The notes under the pieces: model-generated
Database searches by the model: none
The model's input: the letters and a program-made list of their open reading frames with translations, nothing else
Told to the model about the DNA's origin: nothing
Translations under genes and position numbers: made by a program
Assembly (NCBI GenBank): GCA_002256395.1
Contig: NKJG01000002.1
Span: 145,098-209,097, forward strand
Direction of reading: 5' to 3'
DNA length: 64,000 bases
Source: Bacteroidetes bacterium B1(2017)
Lineage (GTDB): Bacteria; Bacteroidota; Bacteroidia; UKL13-3
Shown: in pieces, positions 54,335 to 63,503 of the stretch
Numbering within the stretch: position 1 is the stretch's first letter
Layout: each line of letters starts with the position of its first letter

Positions 54335-55282
54335 TTAAGCATCTTGTTTTGCGGCAAGGTATCTTTCTGCATCTAAGGCAGCCATACATCCACTTCCTGC
54401 AGCGGTAACAGCTTGTCTATAAACCTTGTCTTGAGCATCGCCGCAAGCAAAAACACCTTCAATATTTGTTTTACTTGTTCCTGGTATTGTTTTTAAATAA
54501 CCCGTTTCATCCATATCTAAAAATCCCTTAAAGATATCTGTATTAGGGTGGTGACCAATAGCCACAAAGAAACCACTAATGTCTATTGTTTTTAGTTCTC
54601 CAGTTTTTCTATTTTTTAATCGAGCGCCACTTACTTTGTCTTCACCCAAAATTTCATCGGTTTCCGAATCAAATAGCACCTCAATATTTGGTGTTGAAAG
54701 TACACGGTTAACCATTGCTTTCGACGCTCTAAATTCATCACGTCTTACAATCATATATACTTTACTACAAATTTTTGCCAAGTAACTAGCTTCTTCGCAT
54801 GCCGTATCTCCAGCCCCAACAATTGCTACATCCTTGCCTTTAAAGAAAAATCCATCACAAACTGCACAAGCACTTACGCCTCTACCGTTTAGTTTTTCTT
54901 CAGATGGTATTCCTAACCATTTGGCACTCGCACCCGTGGCAATAATGACAGTTTCGGCCAATATTTCATGAGATTCATCTGCTATAAGTTTATAAGGAGG
55001 TTTTCCGCTAAAATCAACACTTGTAATCATACCATAGCGAATATCAGTACCAAATCGTTCAGCTTGTTTGCGGAATAACTCCATCATTTCGGGACCCATA
55101 ATACCTTCAGGATAACCAGGGTAATTCTCTACATCTGTTGTTATTGTTAGCTGTCCGCCTGGTTGCATACCTGCGTACATTATTGGTTTCATATCAGCTC
55201 TGGCAGCATAAATGGCTGCGGTATATCCTGCTGGGCCTGAACCTACAATTAGGCATTCAATATGTTCTACTGTTGTACTCAT
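54335..55282 (-). CDS. trxB: Thioredoxin reductase
   Basis: A 315-residue FAD/NADPH-dependent reductase that reduces thioredoxin. FAD-binding GSGPAGYTAAIYAARA, redox-active Cys139-Ala-Val-Cys142 (ACAVCDG), NADPH-binding GAGDTACEEASYLA and the C-terminal FAD motif GVFACGDAQDK. Length and order match low-molecular-weight TrxB. Monocistronic, closed by the shared terminator, with a near-match -7 element (TATGTTTTTG) upstream. Confidence 0.96.
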   Translation of the reverse strand: MSTTVEHIECLIVGSGPAGYTAAIYAARADMKPIMYAGMQPGGQLTITTDVENYPGYPEGIMGPEMMELFRKQAERFGTDIRYGMITSVDFSGKPPYKLIADESHEILAETVIIATGASAKWLGIPSEEKLNGRGVSACAVCDGFFFKGKDVAIVGAGDTACEEASYLAKICSKVYMIVRRDEFRASKAMVNRVLSTPNIEVLFDSETDEILGEDKVSGARLKNRKTGELKTIDISGFFVAIGHHPNTDIFKGFLDMDETGYLKTIPGTSKTNIEGVFACGDAQDKVYRQAVTAAGSGCMAALDAERYLAAKQDA

Positions 55283-55410
55283 AATCTTTTATTTATTGGT
55301 TCAATTATAAGGCAAAAACATAACCAGTTTTTAACAAGTTGTTCAATTAAGAATATAGAATTTAATTTTCTGAGGTTTTGATGCATCTTTGTAAGCATAA
55401 AATTAGTATT

Positions 55411-55863
55411 ATGATCCAAGACTCGGTAGATTTAATAGAACGAAAGAAAAAGTTTCTTAGCCAAATTGTAGAAAGTGAAATGGTTTGGGGCTTGAAAGGA
55501 GAAAATGGATTTGCTACGTCAAATTCTAGTGAATTGGAAGATGAAGATGGAGAACCCATTGGAGTGGTTTGTTTTTGGGGGAACCCAGTTTTAGCTGAAG
55601 TTTGCCAAACTGAAGATTGGGAATCCTATTTGCCAACAAGTATTCCTTTAAGTGATTTTATTGAAAATTGGTGTGTTGGAATGTCAAATGATGGGTTGCT
55701 TGTAGGACTTAACTTTGATGACGCTATGATTGGATTTGAATTTGACCCTTTGGATTTAATTCTTGAAATAGCTGATGAAATACAGATTCAAAAGAAAGAA
55801 ATTGCCCTACAACAATTTGAAAGTTTGAATGCCTTGGTTCAAGAAATAAAGAAGATTCTTTAA
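55411..55863 (+). CDS. DUF2750 family protein
   Basis: A 150-residue acidic cytosolic protein resembling the DUF2750 family. The WGLKGENGFATSNSSELEDEDGEP stretch near the N-terminus and CFWGNPVLAEVC recall the conserved W-x-L and W-x-x-P/A positions of that family. Start at ATG 55411 (MIQDSVDL) is chosen over the upstream frame from 55378. Divergent from trxB; its stop abuts that of the converging DEAD-box gene. Function unknown. Confidence 0.75.
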   Translation: MIQDSVDLIERKKKFLSQIVESEMVWGLKGENGFATSNSSELEDEDGEPIGVVCFWGNPVLAEVCQTEDWESYLPTSIPLSDFIENWCVGMSNDGLLVGLNFDDAMIGFEFDPLDLILEIADEIQIQKKEIALQQFESLNALVQEIKKIL

Positions 55864-57204
55864 TTATTTTTTACGAGCCCTATTTCTTTCAACAGCCCTA
55901 TTTCTAGGTTTGTTTTTATTCGGATTTCTTTTTCTTGGCCCCCCAAGATTTACTTTCATATTTTTTGCCTTTTTCTCATGATGAGTCACGGGTGCGCCCG
56001 CTCTGCTTGGAGCCTTTAGGTACGATTTAATTGCTTGTTGTGGTCTTTCCTCATCACTAAAAATAGAGGATATAACAACCTCTTTTGGAATACGTTTTCT
56101 GGCAACCTTAAGTTTCATTAAGGCCTCTATTTCTTCTAAGTAAGGTTCTTCAACTTCATTAAAGAAGGTAATGGCAATACCATTTTTTCCAGCACGACCC
56201 GTTCTACCAATTCTATGAATATAATCTCCTGCCTCTATAGGTGTATCAAAATTAATAACATGCGAAACCTCATATATATCAAGTCCTCTGGCTGCAATGT
56301 CGGTTGCAATTAATACTCTATTTAAGCCTTGATGAAAATTTGCTAAGGTTAAAAACCTATTATTTTGGGATTTATTGGAGTGAATTAAGGCCAACTCTTC
56401 TCCGAATGTAGGAAGCAATTGAGCAAAAAGTCTATCTGCTAGTTTTATTGAGGCCACAAAAACCATTACTTTATTAAACACCTTTTTATCTTCTAAAAGG
56501 TGATTTAACAAATTAACTTTAGTAAAATAATTTGGCCCATCATAAGCCGATTGTTTAATTTTTTCGAGTGGAGTACCATGCACTGCCACTTCAATTTGTT
56601 GTGGATTCTTAGTAAACGTATTTATTAATACCTGCACATCAGGTCCTAGAGTTGCCGAAAAAAATATGTTTTGACGTTTTGGAGGAAGCAAATCTAAAAT
56701 GGTTGTTAGCTGGGCTCTAAACCCAATTTCCATCATTTCATCCACTTCATCAATGACAAAATGATGCACCGATTTTAACCTTAATACTCCCAACATAGCC
56801 ATATCTACCAGTCGGCCAGGGGTTGAAACTAGGATATCTAAGCCTGCAGTAATGGCGAGTTTTTGAGGATTAATATTTGACCCACCATATATACCAGCAA
56901 ACCTAATGGTCATGTATTTGCTAAGTTTTTCAATTTCTGCTACAACTTGGGCAACTAGTTCTCTGGTTGGAACCAAAATCAAAATTTTAGGGTATTTTGA
57001 TTCGGAATACTTATGCATTCTGAGCAAAGGAAGCAGGTATGCGAAGGTTTTACCCGTACCCGTTTGTGCTACGCCAACTACATCTGCACCCGACATAATA
57101 ACAGAATATGATTTTTCTTGAATAGGCGTTGGATGCATATAATCCAAGTCCTGAAGAGCATTCAATAACTGTTTATTTAGGTTTAGATCTTCAAAATTTA
57201 GCAT
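55864..57204 (-). CDS. DEAD-box RNA helicase with DEVD motif II
   Basis: A 446-residue ATP-dependent RNA helicase. Q motif near PTPIQEKSY, motif I AQTGTGKT (about 47-53), Ia PTRELVAQ, motif II DEVD at 152-155 instead of DEAD, motif III SAT, and C-terminal ATDIAARGLD and HRIGRTGRAG. A tail of about 60 residues rich in Lys, Arg, Asn and Pro (KKAKNMKVNLGGPRKR) likely binds RNA. Probably aids ribosome assembly or RNA decay. Starts 60 bases downstream of the ACMSD stop, same strand; its own stop abuts the DUF2750 stop. Confidence 0.93.
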   Translation of the reverse strand: MLNFEDLNLNKQLLNALQDLDYMHPTPIQEKSYSVIMSGADVVGVAQTGTGKTFAYLLPLLRMHKYSESKYPKILILVPTRELVAQVVAEIEKLSKYMTIRFAGIYGGSNINPQKLAITAGLDILVSTPGRLVDMAMLGVLRLKSVHHFVIDEVDEMMEIGFRAQLTTILDLLPPKRQNIFFSATLGPDVQVLINTFTKNPQQIEVAVHGTPLEKIKQSAYDGPNYFTKVNLLNHLLEDKKVFNKVMVFVASIKLADRLFAQLLPTFGEELALIHSNKSQNNRFLTLANFHQGLNRVLIATDIAARGLDIYEVSHVINFDTPIEAGDYIHRIGRTGRAGKNGIAITFFNEVEEPYLEEIEALMKLKVARKRIPKEVVISSIFSDEERPQQAIKSYLKAPSRAGAPVTHHEKKAKNMKVNLGGPRKRNPNKNKPRNRAVERNRARKK

Positions 57205-57264
57205 AGTAATTTTTTGTAAAGGTAGGGGTAATGAAAAGAAAAAGAATTGTTTTTGAAGGATACT

Positions 57265-58275
57265 TTAAATACCAAGCCATTCTTTGGCTGTATTTCTGAG
57301 TAGCTTTACCTTGGTTTCTTCATCCAAATTTTTCATTAATTCTATAAACCTTCCATGTTCTAAATCGCCTAAAGGGAAAGGGAAATCTGAACCCATGGCA
57401 ATTTTATCGGCACCAAACATATTCAATAAAAATTTGAACGTTTCATCGTCATGTACCAACGAATCGATATAAAATTTATCTGTATAGGTTCTTGGATCAT
57501 CTACTTTATGAACGTTGCATAAATCGGGTCGGGCATGGTAGGCATGCGATATTCTACCAATAGTTTGGGGAAAGCAACCACCTCCATGCGCAAATAAAAC
57601 CCGAAGTTTTGGGAACTTATCAAAAATTCCACCAAACAACATACTACAGATGGCCAAAGATGTTTCGGCAGGCATTCCAATAAGCCAAGGTAAGAAGTAT
57701 TTCGGCATTCGTTCCTGTCCCATCATATCCCAAGGATGAACAAAAATACACATACCTAATTTTTCGGCAGTTTCGTAAAAAGGAAAATAATATTCATCAT
57801 CCAGGTTTCTATGTTCAATATGAGTTCCAATTTCAACTCCAGGTAGGTTCAGCTCATGTTTGCACCTGGATAATTCTTGACATGCTAAGTTAATATCTTG
57901 CATTGGCAAAGTAGCTAATCCAACAAATCGGGTAGGGTAGGTTTCTTGAATTTTAGCTAAATGATTATTATAATATTGCGCCCATTCAAGGGTATGTTCT
58001 GGTTTAGCCCAATAATAAAATAATACGGGTACTATTGAAAGAGCCATTAATTCAACATCATGTTTATCCATGTGTTCAATAATAGATTCAGGGTTCCAGC
58101 ATAATTCATCAATGGTTCTAAAAAAAGTACCATCTGCTTTCATCATATTAGCCCTACCTGGTTGAAAATGGTCGAGATAAATAAACTCATCACCGTAACC
58201 AAATTTATCCTTTAAATTGGGCATGTTTTCAGGCAAAATATGCGCGTGAACATCTATCTTTCTATAGTTTGTCAA
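57265..58275 (-). CDS. ACMSD-like amidohydrolase (2-amino-3-carboxymuconate-semialdehyde decarboxylase)
   Basis: A 336-residue metal-dependent TIM-barrel amidohydrolase of the ACMSD type. Metal-binding His10 and His12 in DVHAHILPEN, a further His in FVHPWDMMG, and the Asp in GSDFPFPLG. ACMSD decarboxylates the 3-hydroxyanthranilate ring-opening product, diverting it from quinolinate to catabolism. The partner dioxygenase is encoded 17 kb upstream (40297-40827). The full-length match suggests true ACMSD; related 2,3-dihydroxybenzoate decarboxylases are an alternative. It follows the AIM24 gene with a 48-base gap. Confidence 0.88.
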   Translation of the reverse strand: MTNYRKIDVHAHILPENMPNLKDKFGYGDEFIYLDHFQPGRANMMKADGTFFRTIDELCWNPESIIEHMDKHDVELMALSIVPVLFYYWAKPEHTLEWAQYYNNHLAKIQETYPTRFVGLATLPMQDINLACQELSRCKHELNLPGVEIGTHIEHRNLDDEYYFPFYETAEKLGMCIFVHPWDMMGQERMPKYFLPWLIGMPAETSLAICSMLFGGIFDKFPKLRVLFAHGGGCFPQTIGRISHAYHARPDLCNVHKVDDPRTYTDKFYIDSLVHDDETFKFLLNMFGADKIAMGSDFPFPLGDLEHGRFIELMKNLDEETKVKLLRNTAKEWLGI

Positions 58276-58323
58276 TTGCTGTATGTGTTAGTTGCGTTAA
58301 ATAGTTTGAACTCATTTTCAAAC

Positions 58324-59118
58324 TTAAAAACCATCTCCATCCAAAATATTTCCAAGGCCACCAAGTATGCCTCCTTCTTCTCTACGATTACCAAAACCTC
58401 CATAAGCCATTATTCTACCAGCTAGTCGAGAGATTGGTAAAGATTGAATCCAAACCTTGCCAGGCCCTCTTAACGTGGCAAAAAACACACCTTCGCCACC
58501 AAATAAGGTGTTTTTAATTCCACCAACAAATTGAATATCATATTCCACATCCTTAGTAAATGCTACAATACATCCGGTATCTATTTTTAATAATTCTCCT
58601 GGGGCTAATTGCCTTTCTTCAACATGTCCGCCAGCATGAACAAATGCAAATCCATCCCCCTCTAGTTTTTCCATAATAAAGCCCTCTCCACCAAATAAGC
58701 CTGTCCCAAGTTTTTTCTGAAATTCAATTCCAATACTAACACCCTTTGCAGCACATAAGAAGGCATCTTTTTGACACGTAATCCTATTTCCCATTCTACT
58801 TAAATCTAAGGGTATAATTTTGCCTGGATAAGGTGCCGCAAAGGTTACGGTTTTTTTTCCTGAACCTATATTGGTATAGGCTGTCATAAATAAACTTTCG
58901 CCAGTTAACATTCTCTTTCCAGCCGACATTAGTTTACCTAAAATGCCGCCTTGTTGTTGACTGCCGTCTCCAAAAATGGTATTCATTTGAATTCCATCAT
59001 TCATCATCATAAAACTACCAGGTTCAGCCATAACAGTTTCATTTGGATCTAATTCTATTTCTACACATTGCATTTCACTTCCAAAAATGCGATAGTCTAT
59101 TTCATGATTATTTATCAT
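58324..59118 (-). CDS. AIM24/TIGR00266 family protein
   Basis: A 264-residue beta-rich cytosolic protein of the AIM24 (TIGR00266) family. Visible core: EIELDPNETVMAEPGSFMMMNDG, GAPYPGKIIPLD-like AAPYPGKIIPLDLS, FLCAAKGVSIG, GGEGFIMEKLEGDGFAFVHAGG, and YGGFGNRREEGG at the end. Function unsettled; bacterial members appear in stress-related contexts. Divergent from the NAD-binding pair. On the minus strand a TATTTTCG element (59136-59143) precedes it. It may share a transcript with ACMSD and the helicase. Confidence 0.85.
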   Translation of the reverse strand: MINNHEIDYRIFGSEMQCVEIELDPNETVMAEPGSFMMMNDGIQMNTIFGDGSQQQGGILGKLMSAGKRMLTGESLFMTAYTNIGSGKKTVTFAAPYPGKIIPLDLSRMGNRITCQKDAFLCAAKGVSIGIEFQKKLGTGLFGGEGFIMEKLEGDGFAFVHAGGHVEERQLAPGELLKIDTGCIVAFTKDVEYDIQFVGGIKNTLFGGEGVFFATLRGPGKVWIQSLPISRLAGRIMAYGGFGNRREEGGILGGLGNILDGDGF

Positions 59119-59337
59119 CGTTCAAATTGTTTTTGCGAAAATATCCCTTTTTATAGAAACCTATTTCCATTCTTTTTCACAATTGTTGAATTAATTTACT
59201 GTTTAAGGTAAAAAAAAACGAACAAATTCTCGTCAAATGTTTATTTGAGTTGCCAAATACGTATTTAAATGGTTTTCAGGTTTGATTAATACATTTTTAA
59301 TTTGAAATGGTCCTTAATATACTCTTAATTCGTAACT

Positions 59338-59985
59338 ATGCGAACGGCACTAATAACAGGTATTTCTGGAAAAATTGGCAAGGAAATGATGGAAGCCTTG
59401 GTAAATAACAGACATTATAAACGAATTGTTGTTTTTACAAGACGCGATAATCATCGACTAAAAAACATCCACATTAAGAAGGTTTTAGTTGATTTTTCAG
59501 ATATTCAAAAAAGCAGTACTGAATTTGAAGGTATTGACGATGTGTTTTGTTTTTTAGGAACAGATTATATTAGCACAACAAAATTGGATGATGGGGCTAA
59601 TTTTGAATTTGATTACCCTTATGAATTTGCAAAAGTGGCAAAAGCAACGGGAGTTAAGAATTTTTATTTATTGAATTCAAATAAGGCAAATGCCAATTCT
59701 AATTCTGAAAAATATAAGTTAAGAGCTAGGTTGGAACAAGAAATTGAAAATTTAGGATTCGAGAATTTTATTGTGTTTAGAGTAAACAATATTAAATTGC
59801 CAGTAAACTTGGATAGTACTTTATACGCAGCAAAAAAGAGTTTGAGTTCAGTGTTTAGAGTTATAGGGTTAGGAAATATTAATAAGTTTGCCAAAACGCC
59901 CTCAAATCTGCTTGCAAAAAAAATGATTGAAACAGCGTTAGCTTCAACCAAAGAAAAGACAAGGTTTCTGCCGAGCGACTATTAA
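59338..59985 (+). CDS. NAD(P)-binding protein of the atypical SDR type, catalytic Lys lost
   Basis: A 215-residue Rossmann protein. The NAD-binding loop is retained as GISGKIGKEMM. The strand-plus-motif that aligns with SSMGAN in the next gene reads NSNKAN here, and the YxxxK pair is Tyr-x3-Ala (YKLRA), so the SDR-type lysine is missing. It probably binds nucleotide but may not catalyse oxidoreduction. Tandem paralogue of the next gene, 6 bases apart. Related to HTATIP2/oxidoreductase-like proteins. Role unknown. Confidence 0.8.
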   Translation: MRTALITGISGKIGKEMMEALVNNRHYKRIVVFTRRDNHRLKNIHIKKVLVDFSDIQKSSTEFEGIDDVFCFLGTDYISTTKLDDGANFEFDYPYEFAKVAKATGVKNFYLLNSNKANANSNSEKYKLRARLEQEIENLGFENFIVFRVNNIKLPVNLDSTLYAAKKSLSSVFRVIGLGNINKFAKTPSNLLAKKMIETALASTKEKTRFLPSDY

Positions 59986-59991
59986 TTAATT

Positions 59992-60663
59992 ATGCAAAGA
60001 ACTGCAATTGTAATTGGTGCTACCGGATTGATAGGTAGGAATTTGGTGTTTGAATTACTAAAAAGCGAGAAATATACTAAGGTCACAGTATTTGCAAGGC
60101 GAGATTTAGTAATAAAACATGATAAGTTAGTACAGATATTATTAGATTTTGACCATTTAGAGGACTACTCAAACGATATGTATGCAGATGATGTTTTCTG
60201 CTGCTTAGGTTCAACTAAAGCCAAAACCCCAGATATTATTACGTATAGGAAAATTGATTTTGATTATCCATTAGCAGTTGCAAAATTAGCTAAACAAAAT
60301 GGGGCAGATAGGTATTTCCTAATAAGTTCAATGGGGGCTAATAAGAATTCAACTATTTTTTACAGTAAACTTAAAGGCGAAATAGAAGAGGCAATTGCCA
60401 AAATCGGGTTTACTAGTTTTCATGTATTTAGACCCTCTCTTTTGCTTGGTTCAAGAGCAGAAAGCAGACCAATGGAAACAATAAGCCAATATCTTATGAG
60501 AGTTTTAAACCCATTGTTTATTGGACCACTGAGGTTGTATAAAGCGGTTGAAGGAGTAAAGGTTGCCAAAGCAATGATGATTGTGGCAACAAAAAATTTA
60601 ACTGGATACCATTTGTGGTTAAACAACCAAATTTTAGATTTGGTAGAAGGAGGCAATAAGTAA
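59992..60663 (+). CDS. NAD(P)-dependent atypical SDR protein (HTATIP2-like)
   Basis: A 223-residue Rossmann protein with the glycine loop GATGLIGRNLV, YFLISSMGANKNS and Tyr-x3-Lys in FYSKLKGE. This is the usual pattern of atypical short-chain dehydrogenases such as HTATIP2-like and NAD(P)H-binding DUF proteins. It follows its degenerate paralogue by 6 bases. The substrate is unknown; it may sit with the paralogue as a heterodimer. Convergent with the large CHU_C protein gene. Confidence 0.85.
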   Translation: MQRTAIVIGATGLIGRNLVFELLKSEKYTKVTVFARRDLVIKHDKLVQILLDFDHLEDYSNDMYADDVFCCLGSTKAKTPDIITYRKIDFDYPLAVAKLAKQNGADRYFLISSMGANKNSTIFYSKLKGEIEEAIAKIGFTSFHVFRPSLLLGSRAESRPMETISQYLMRVLNPLFIGPLRLYKAVEGVKVAKAMMIVATKNLTGYHLWLNNQILDLVEGGNK

Positions 60664-60693
60664 ATTTTAGCCTTATTTTTTTTTAAGTAAAAA

Positions 60694-63315
60694 TTACCTC
60701 AAAAGAGTTAGAGTTCCCTTTAAATGGTATTGGTGGCCTGTTCTAGATTTGGCCTCGATTATATAGAAATATACATCAATAGGACAAGGGTTTCCATTGT
60801 AATTTCCATCCCAGGATTCAGAGAATGAATTTGATTCAAATACCAATCCACCCCAACGATTAAAGATGTATAATTGAAAATCATTTAAGCCCAAAGATAT
60901 TACTCCAAATCGATCATTAATACTATCACTATTTGGGGTAAATACGTTTGGAACGATTAATGTATCAGCGGTTTCAATATCCATATTTTTTGAAATTGAA
61001 TCTAGGCAGCCTTCATTTGATACCCACAATTTTACGGGATAAGTGCCCGAATTTGGGAAGGCAAATTTTGGGTCTTTTTTGTTATCTGTTCCTATAATGG
61101 GCGAACCAAAATCCCAGCGGTAATTTGTAACAGTAGTGCCGGTATAAGTGAATTGCACGACCTCGTTGGCACTTCCTATTGTTGGGTTAAAATCGAAGCT
61201 TGCTGTTGGTGTTTCTATTACTCTAACAGTTTTTATAGAGGAATCTCTACAGGTACCTTTAATGATGGTATATTGAATATCATGTTTACCTGCATTGGAT
61301 GGGTTAAACGAATTGCTAGTAACAAAATTTCCAGAAAAAACACCTCCATTTTCAATTGGAGTTAAGGTTATACTTGGATCGCCACTACAAAATAGAGTAT
61401 CTGTTAAAGTAAACTGTGGATTTGGCTTTGCCTCTACAACAATTGTTTGTTTGCTTGAGTCGATGCAGCCAAGGGCATTTAATTCATATTTTATGGTATA
61501 AATTCCAGGTGATTTTGGGTCGAAACTAGTACCCAAAATACTTGAACTACCAGAAAATACGCCTCCATTTATAGTTGGATTTAAAGAAATGGCAGGCGAT
61601 TTTTCGCAAACTAAGGTTAGGCTAGGAGCAAAGGTTGCATTAGGTTTCGGATTAACGGTAATTGTTTGAGTTAATGAATCTGCGCAACCCGCAAGAGTAA
61701 TTTTATATTTTACAGGAATCGTTCCACTTAAACTTGGAGTAAACGTATTACCGCTTATTCCACTTCCAGAAAACACCCCACCGCTAGTGGTAGGCGATAA
61801 ATTAATAGGGGCATCACCAATACATAAGGGGTTTGCAGGTATACTAAAATTTGGATTTGGTTTAGCAACAACTATAATACTTTGAATGGAGGAATCAACA
61901 CAGCCTGAAACTGAAATTAAATATTTTATTGGAAAGCTACCGCTACTATTTGGCGTAAAGGTATTCCCACTCAAGTTGCTTCCACTAAAAACTCCACCAG
62001 CAGTATTTGGGCTTAAATTAAATGGAGAAGATCCTTCACAAATTGCTCCAATTGGAAATGAAAAATTGGGGTCTGGAGATGCTAGAAGAGTTAATTTTAA
62101 ACTATCTGTGTAGGTTCCACAAGTGGTAACTTGTTTTAATTTTAGATAAGTAATACCTGTTTCTAAGGCACCGGGTGTGTAGTTAGGTTGAATAATGCCA
62201 GAATTATTAAAACTCCCAGATCCACTTGTACTCCAGGTAATGGTTCCTAAAGAATTAGTACTTGCTTGTAATTTTAATATTTTTGATTTACACAGTGAAG
62301 TATCATTTCCCGCATTCAAAATAACAGTACTTGTTGTACTTGTAAATACAACAGAATCTTTTGCAAGTGAGCAGGTATTTCTTATTTTGAAATATAAAGT
62401 AATTGTACTCGAAGGGAGACCTGTTTTTATGGTAAATTTTGGAGTAAGTATCGTTGTATCATCAAACTTACCCTGACTTGTATCCTTTGCCTGCCAAACA
62501 TAGCAATTTGTTCCACTTACACTAGCATTAAGGTTAATACTTGATCCACTACAAAAGGGTCCTGTAACTGTTCCTGCATCATATGTTATAGGAGTTATTG
62601 GAACTGCGCAGCCATAATTTACATAGGTATCGGTACCATTATAGGCAAAATTAACAGTACCTCCATCTTCAGCTCCTATGGTTTGGTCTTGCATTAAAAG
62701 TTTAGTTTTATCATACTCTACAGTATCGCTGCACAGGGTATGGTTAAGAATAAACATCCGTGTGTTAGGGGTTCCACCTGTATTATTAGCAAAATGGCCT
62801 GCAGTATTTCCACTCGTTTGCATAATAACATATAGAGTATCCATTAAATTATTAAAACTCTGAGCGCTTGGGTTAAAACTAGTACTCGTAATAATTAATA
62901 AATTAGCATTTGCTGGAACGTATTGGGCAGGGTTAAGGGGAATTAGAATACCACAGTGACTTGAAGCACTTATACTTGAATTTATGGTGTTAATTTTGCC
63001 CAAGGTTGTGGCATTATACGTAGCAATTCCTCTCCAAATATTAGATGCCCCGGCTCCCCAATTTACAAATCCACTTCCTCCGTATGCTGGAACCGAAAAG
63101 CCACTAATAAGTAAGGGTGTAGCTCCAATTTTTAATCGAACCATTTCATTTTGGCCTTCATTGGAACCGTCACAGGCATCCACTAAAATACTTACTATTT
63201 CAAAACACTTTGATGGAGTGGGAAGACTACTTCCACTGCCTCCAGAACAAGGCTGGGCAAATGAATTAAATTGAAATAAGCCTATAAATAGTATACTTAA
63301 AAGGGAACTTCGCAT
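60694..63315 (-). CDS. Large secreted repeat protein with gliding-motility-type C-terminal domain
   Basis: An 873-residue cell-surface or secreted protein. Signal peptide ends SFAQP, with the ATG at 63315 chosen over 63330. The N-terminal part (about 35-225) looks like a lamin-tail-like domain (CFEIVSILVDACDGSNEGQNEM). After an Ig-like region come four tandem 64-73-residue repeats (about 419-698), each with GGVFSG and a paired Cys. A PKD-like domain (about 705-780) and a CHU_C / type B T9SS sorting domain (about 785-873; FTPNSDSINDRF, YIFNRWGGLVFES, WDGNYNG) close it. It is probably exported by T9SS to act as an adhesin. No enzymatic motif. Confidence 0.9.
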   Translation of the reverse strand: MRSSLLSILFIGLFQFNSFAQPCSGGSGSSLPTPSKCFEIVSILVDACDGSNEGQNEMVRLKIGATPLLISGFSVPAYGGSGFVNWGAGASNIWRGIATYNATTLGKINTINSSISASSHCGILIPLNPAQYVPANANLLIITSTSFNPSAQSFNNLMDTLYVIMQTSGNTAGHFANNTGGTPNTRMFILNHTLCSDTVEYDKTKLLMQDQTIGAEDGGTVNFAYNGTDTYVNYGCAVPITPITYDAGTVTGPFCSGSSINLNASVSGTNCYVWQAKDTSQGKFDDTTILTPKFTIKTGLPSSTITLYFKIRNTCSLAKDSVVFTSTTSTVILNAGNDTSLCKSKILKLQASTNSLGTITWSTSGSGSFNNSGIIQPNYTPGALETGITYLKLKQVTTCGTYTDSLKLTLLASPDPNFSFPIGAICEGSSPFNLSPNTAGGVFSGSNLSGNTFTPNSSGSFPIKYLISVSGCVDSSIQSIIVVAKPNPNFSIPANPLCIGDAPINLSPTTSGGVFSGSGISGNTFTPSLSGTIPVKYKITLAGCADSLTQTITVNPKPNATFAPSLTLVCEKSPAISLNPTINGGVFSGSSSILGTSFDPKSPGIYTIKYELNALGCIDSSKQTIVVEAKPNPQFTLTDTLFCSGDPSITLTPIENGGVFSGNFVTSNSFNPSNAGKHDIQYTIIKGTCRDSSIKTVRVIETPTASFDFNPTIGSANEVVQFTYTGTTVTNYRWDFGSPIIGTDNKKDPKFAFPNSGTYPVKLWVSNEGCLDSISKNMDIETADTLIVPNVFTPNSDSINDRFGVISLGLNDFQLYIFNRWGGLVFESNSFSESWDGNYNGNPCPIDVYFYIIEAKSRTGHQYHLKGTLTLLR
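61222..62061 (-). repeat. Four tandem 64-73-residue protein repeats within the CHU_C protein
   Basis: Codons 419-698 contain four units of 71, 72, 73 and 64 residues. Each has a leading C-x-(G/K)-(D/S) near residue 9, then (S/T/N)-GGVFSG near 23-28, a TFTP/SFDP-type turn, a second Cys before (A/V/I/R)-DS, and a closing KPNP. Repeats of this kind are prone to length change by recombination. Confidence 0.85.
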
Positions 63316-63435
63316 GTGTAAAATTAACAATATCTATATGCGAAAGTATAGAATTGTTATGTCTTAATTATTAAGATTATCAACGTTTTCTTAAAAAAAA
63401 CATATCCAATTTGATAATTTATTTATCAGGAATAC

Positions 63436-63478
63436 AAAAAAAGAACCTGCCAAAAATTGCTAATGGCAGGTTCTTTTC
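63436..63478 (-). terminator. Intrinsic terminator downstream of the 117-residue protein gene
   Basis: AAAGAACCTGCCA / TGGCAGGTTCTTT with an 11-base loop, A-rich on the left and T-rich on the right. Read on the minus strand it ends transcripts from the 63504-63857 gene and prevents read-through into the CHU_C gene. Confidence 0.85.
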
Positions 63479-63503
63479 TTGGGTAGATTATTATTTTATG
63501 TAA

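Noticed and set aside
61222..62061. Periodic repeats that might be taken for a CRISPR-like array
   Set aside because: The period is about 200-220 bases, the units are degenerate and in frame, and they encode protein repeats of the CHU_C protein.
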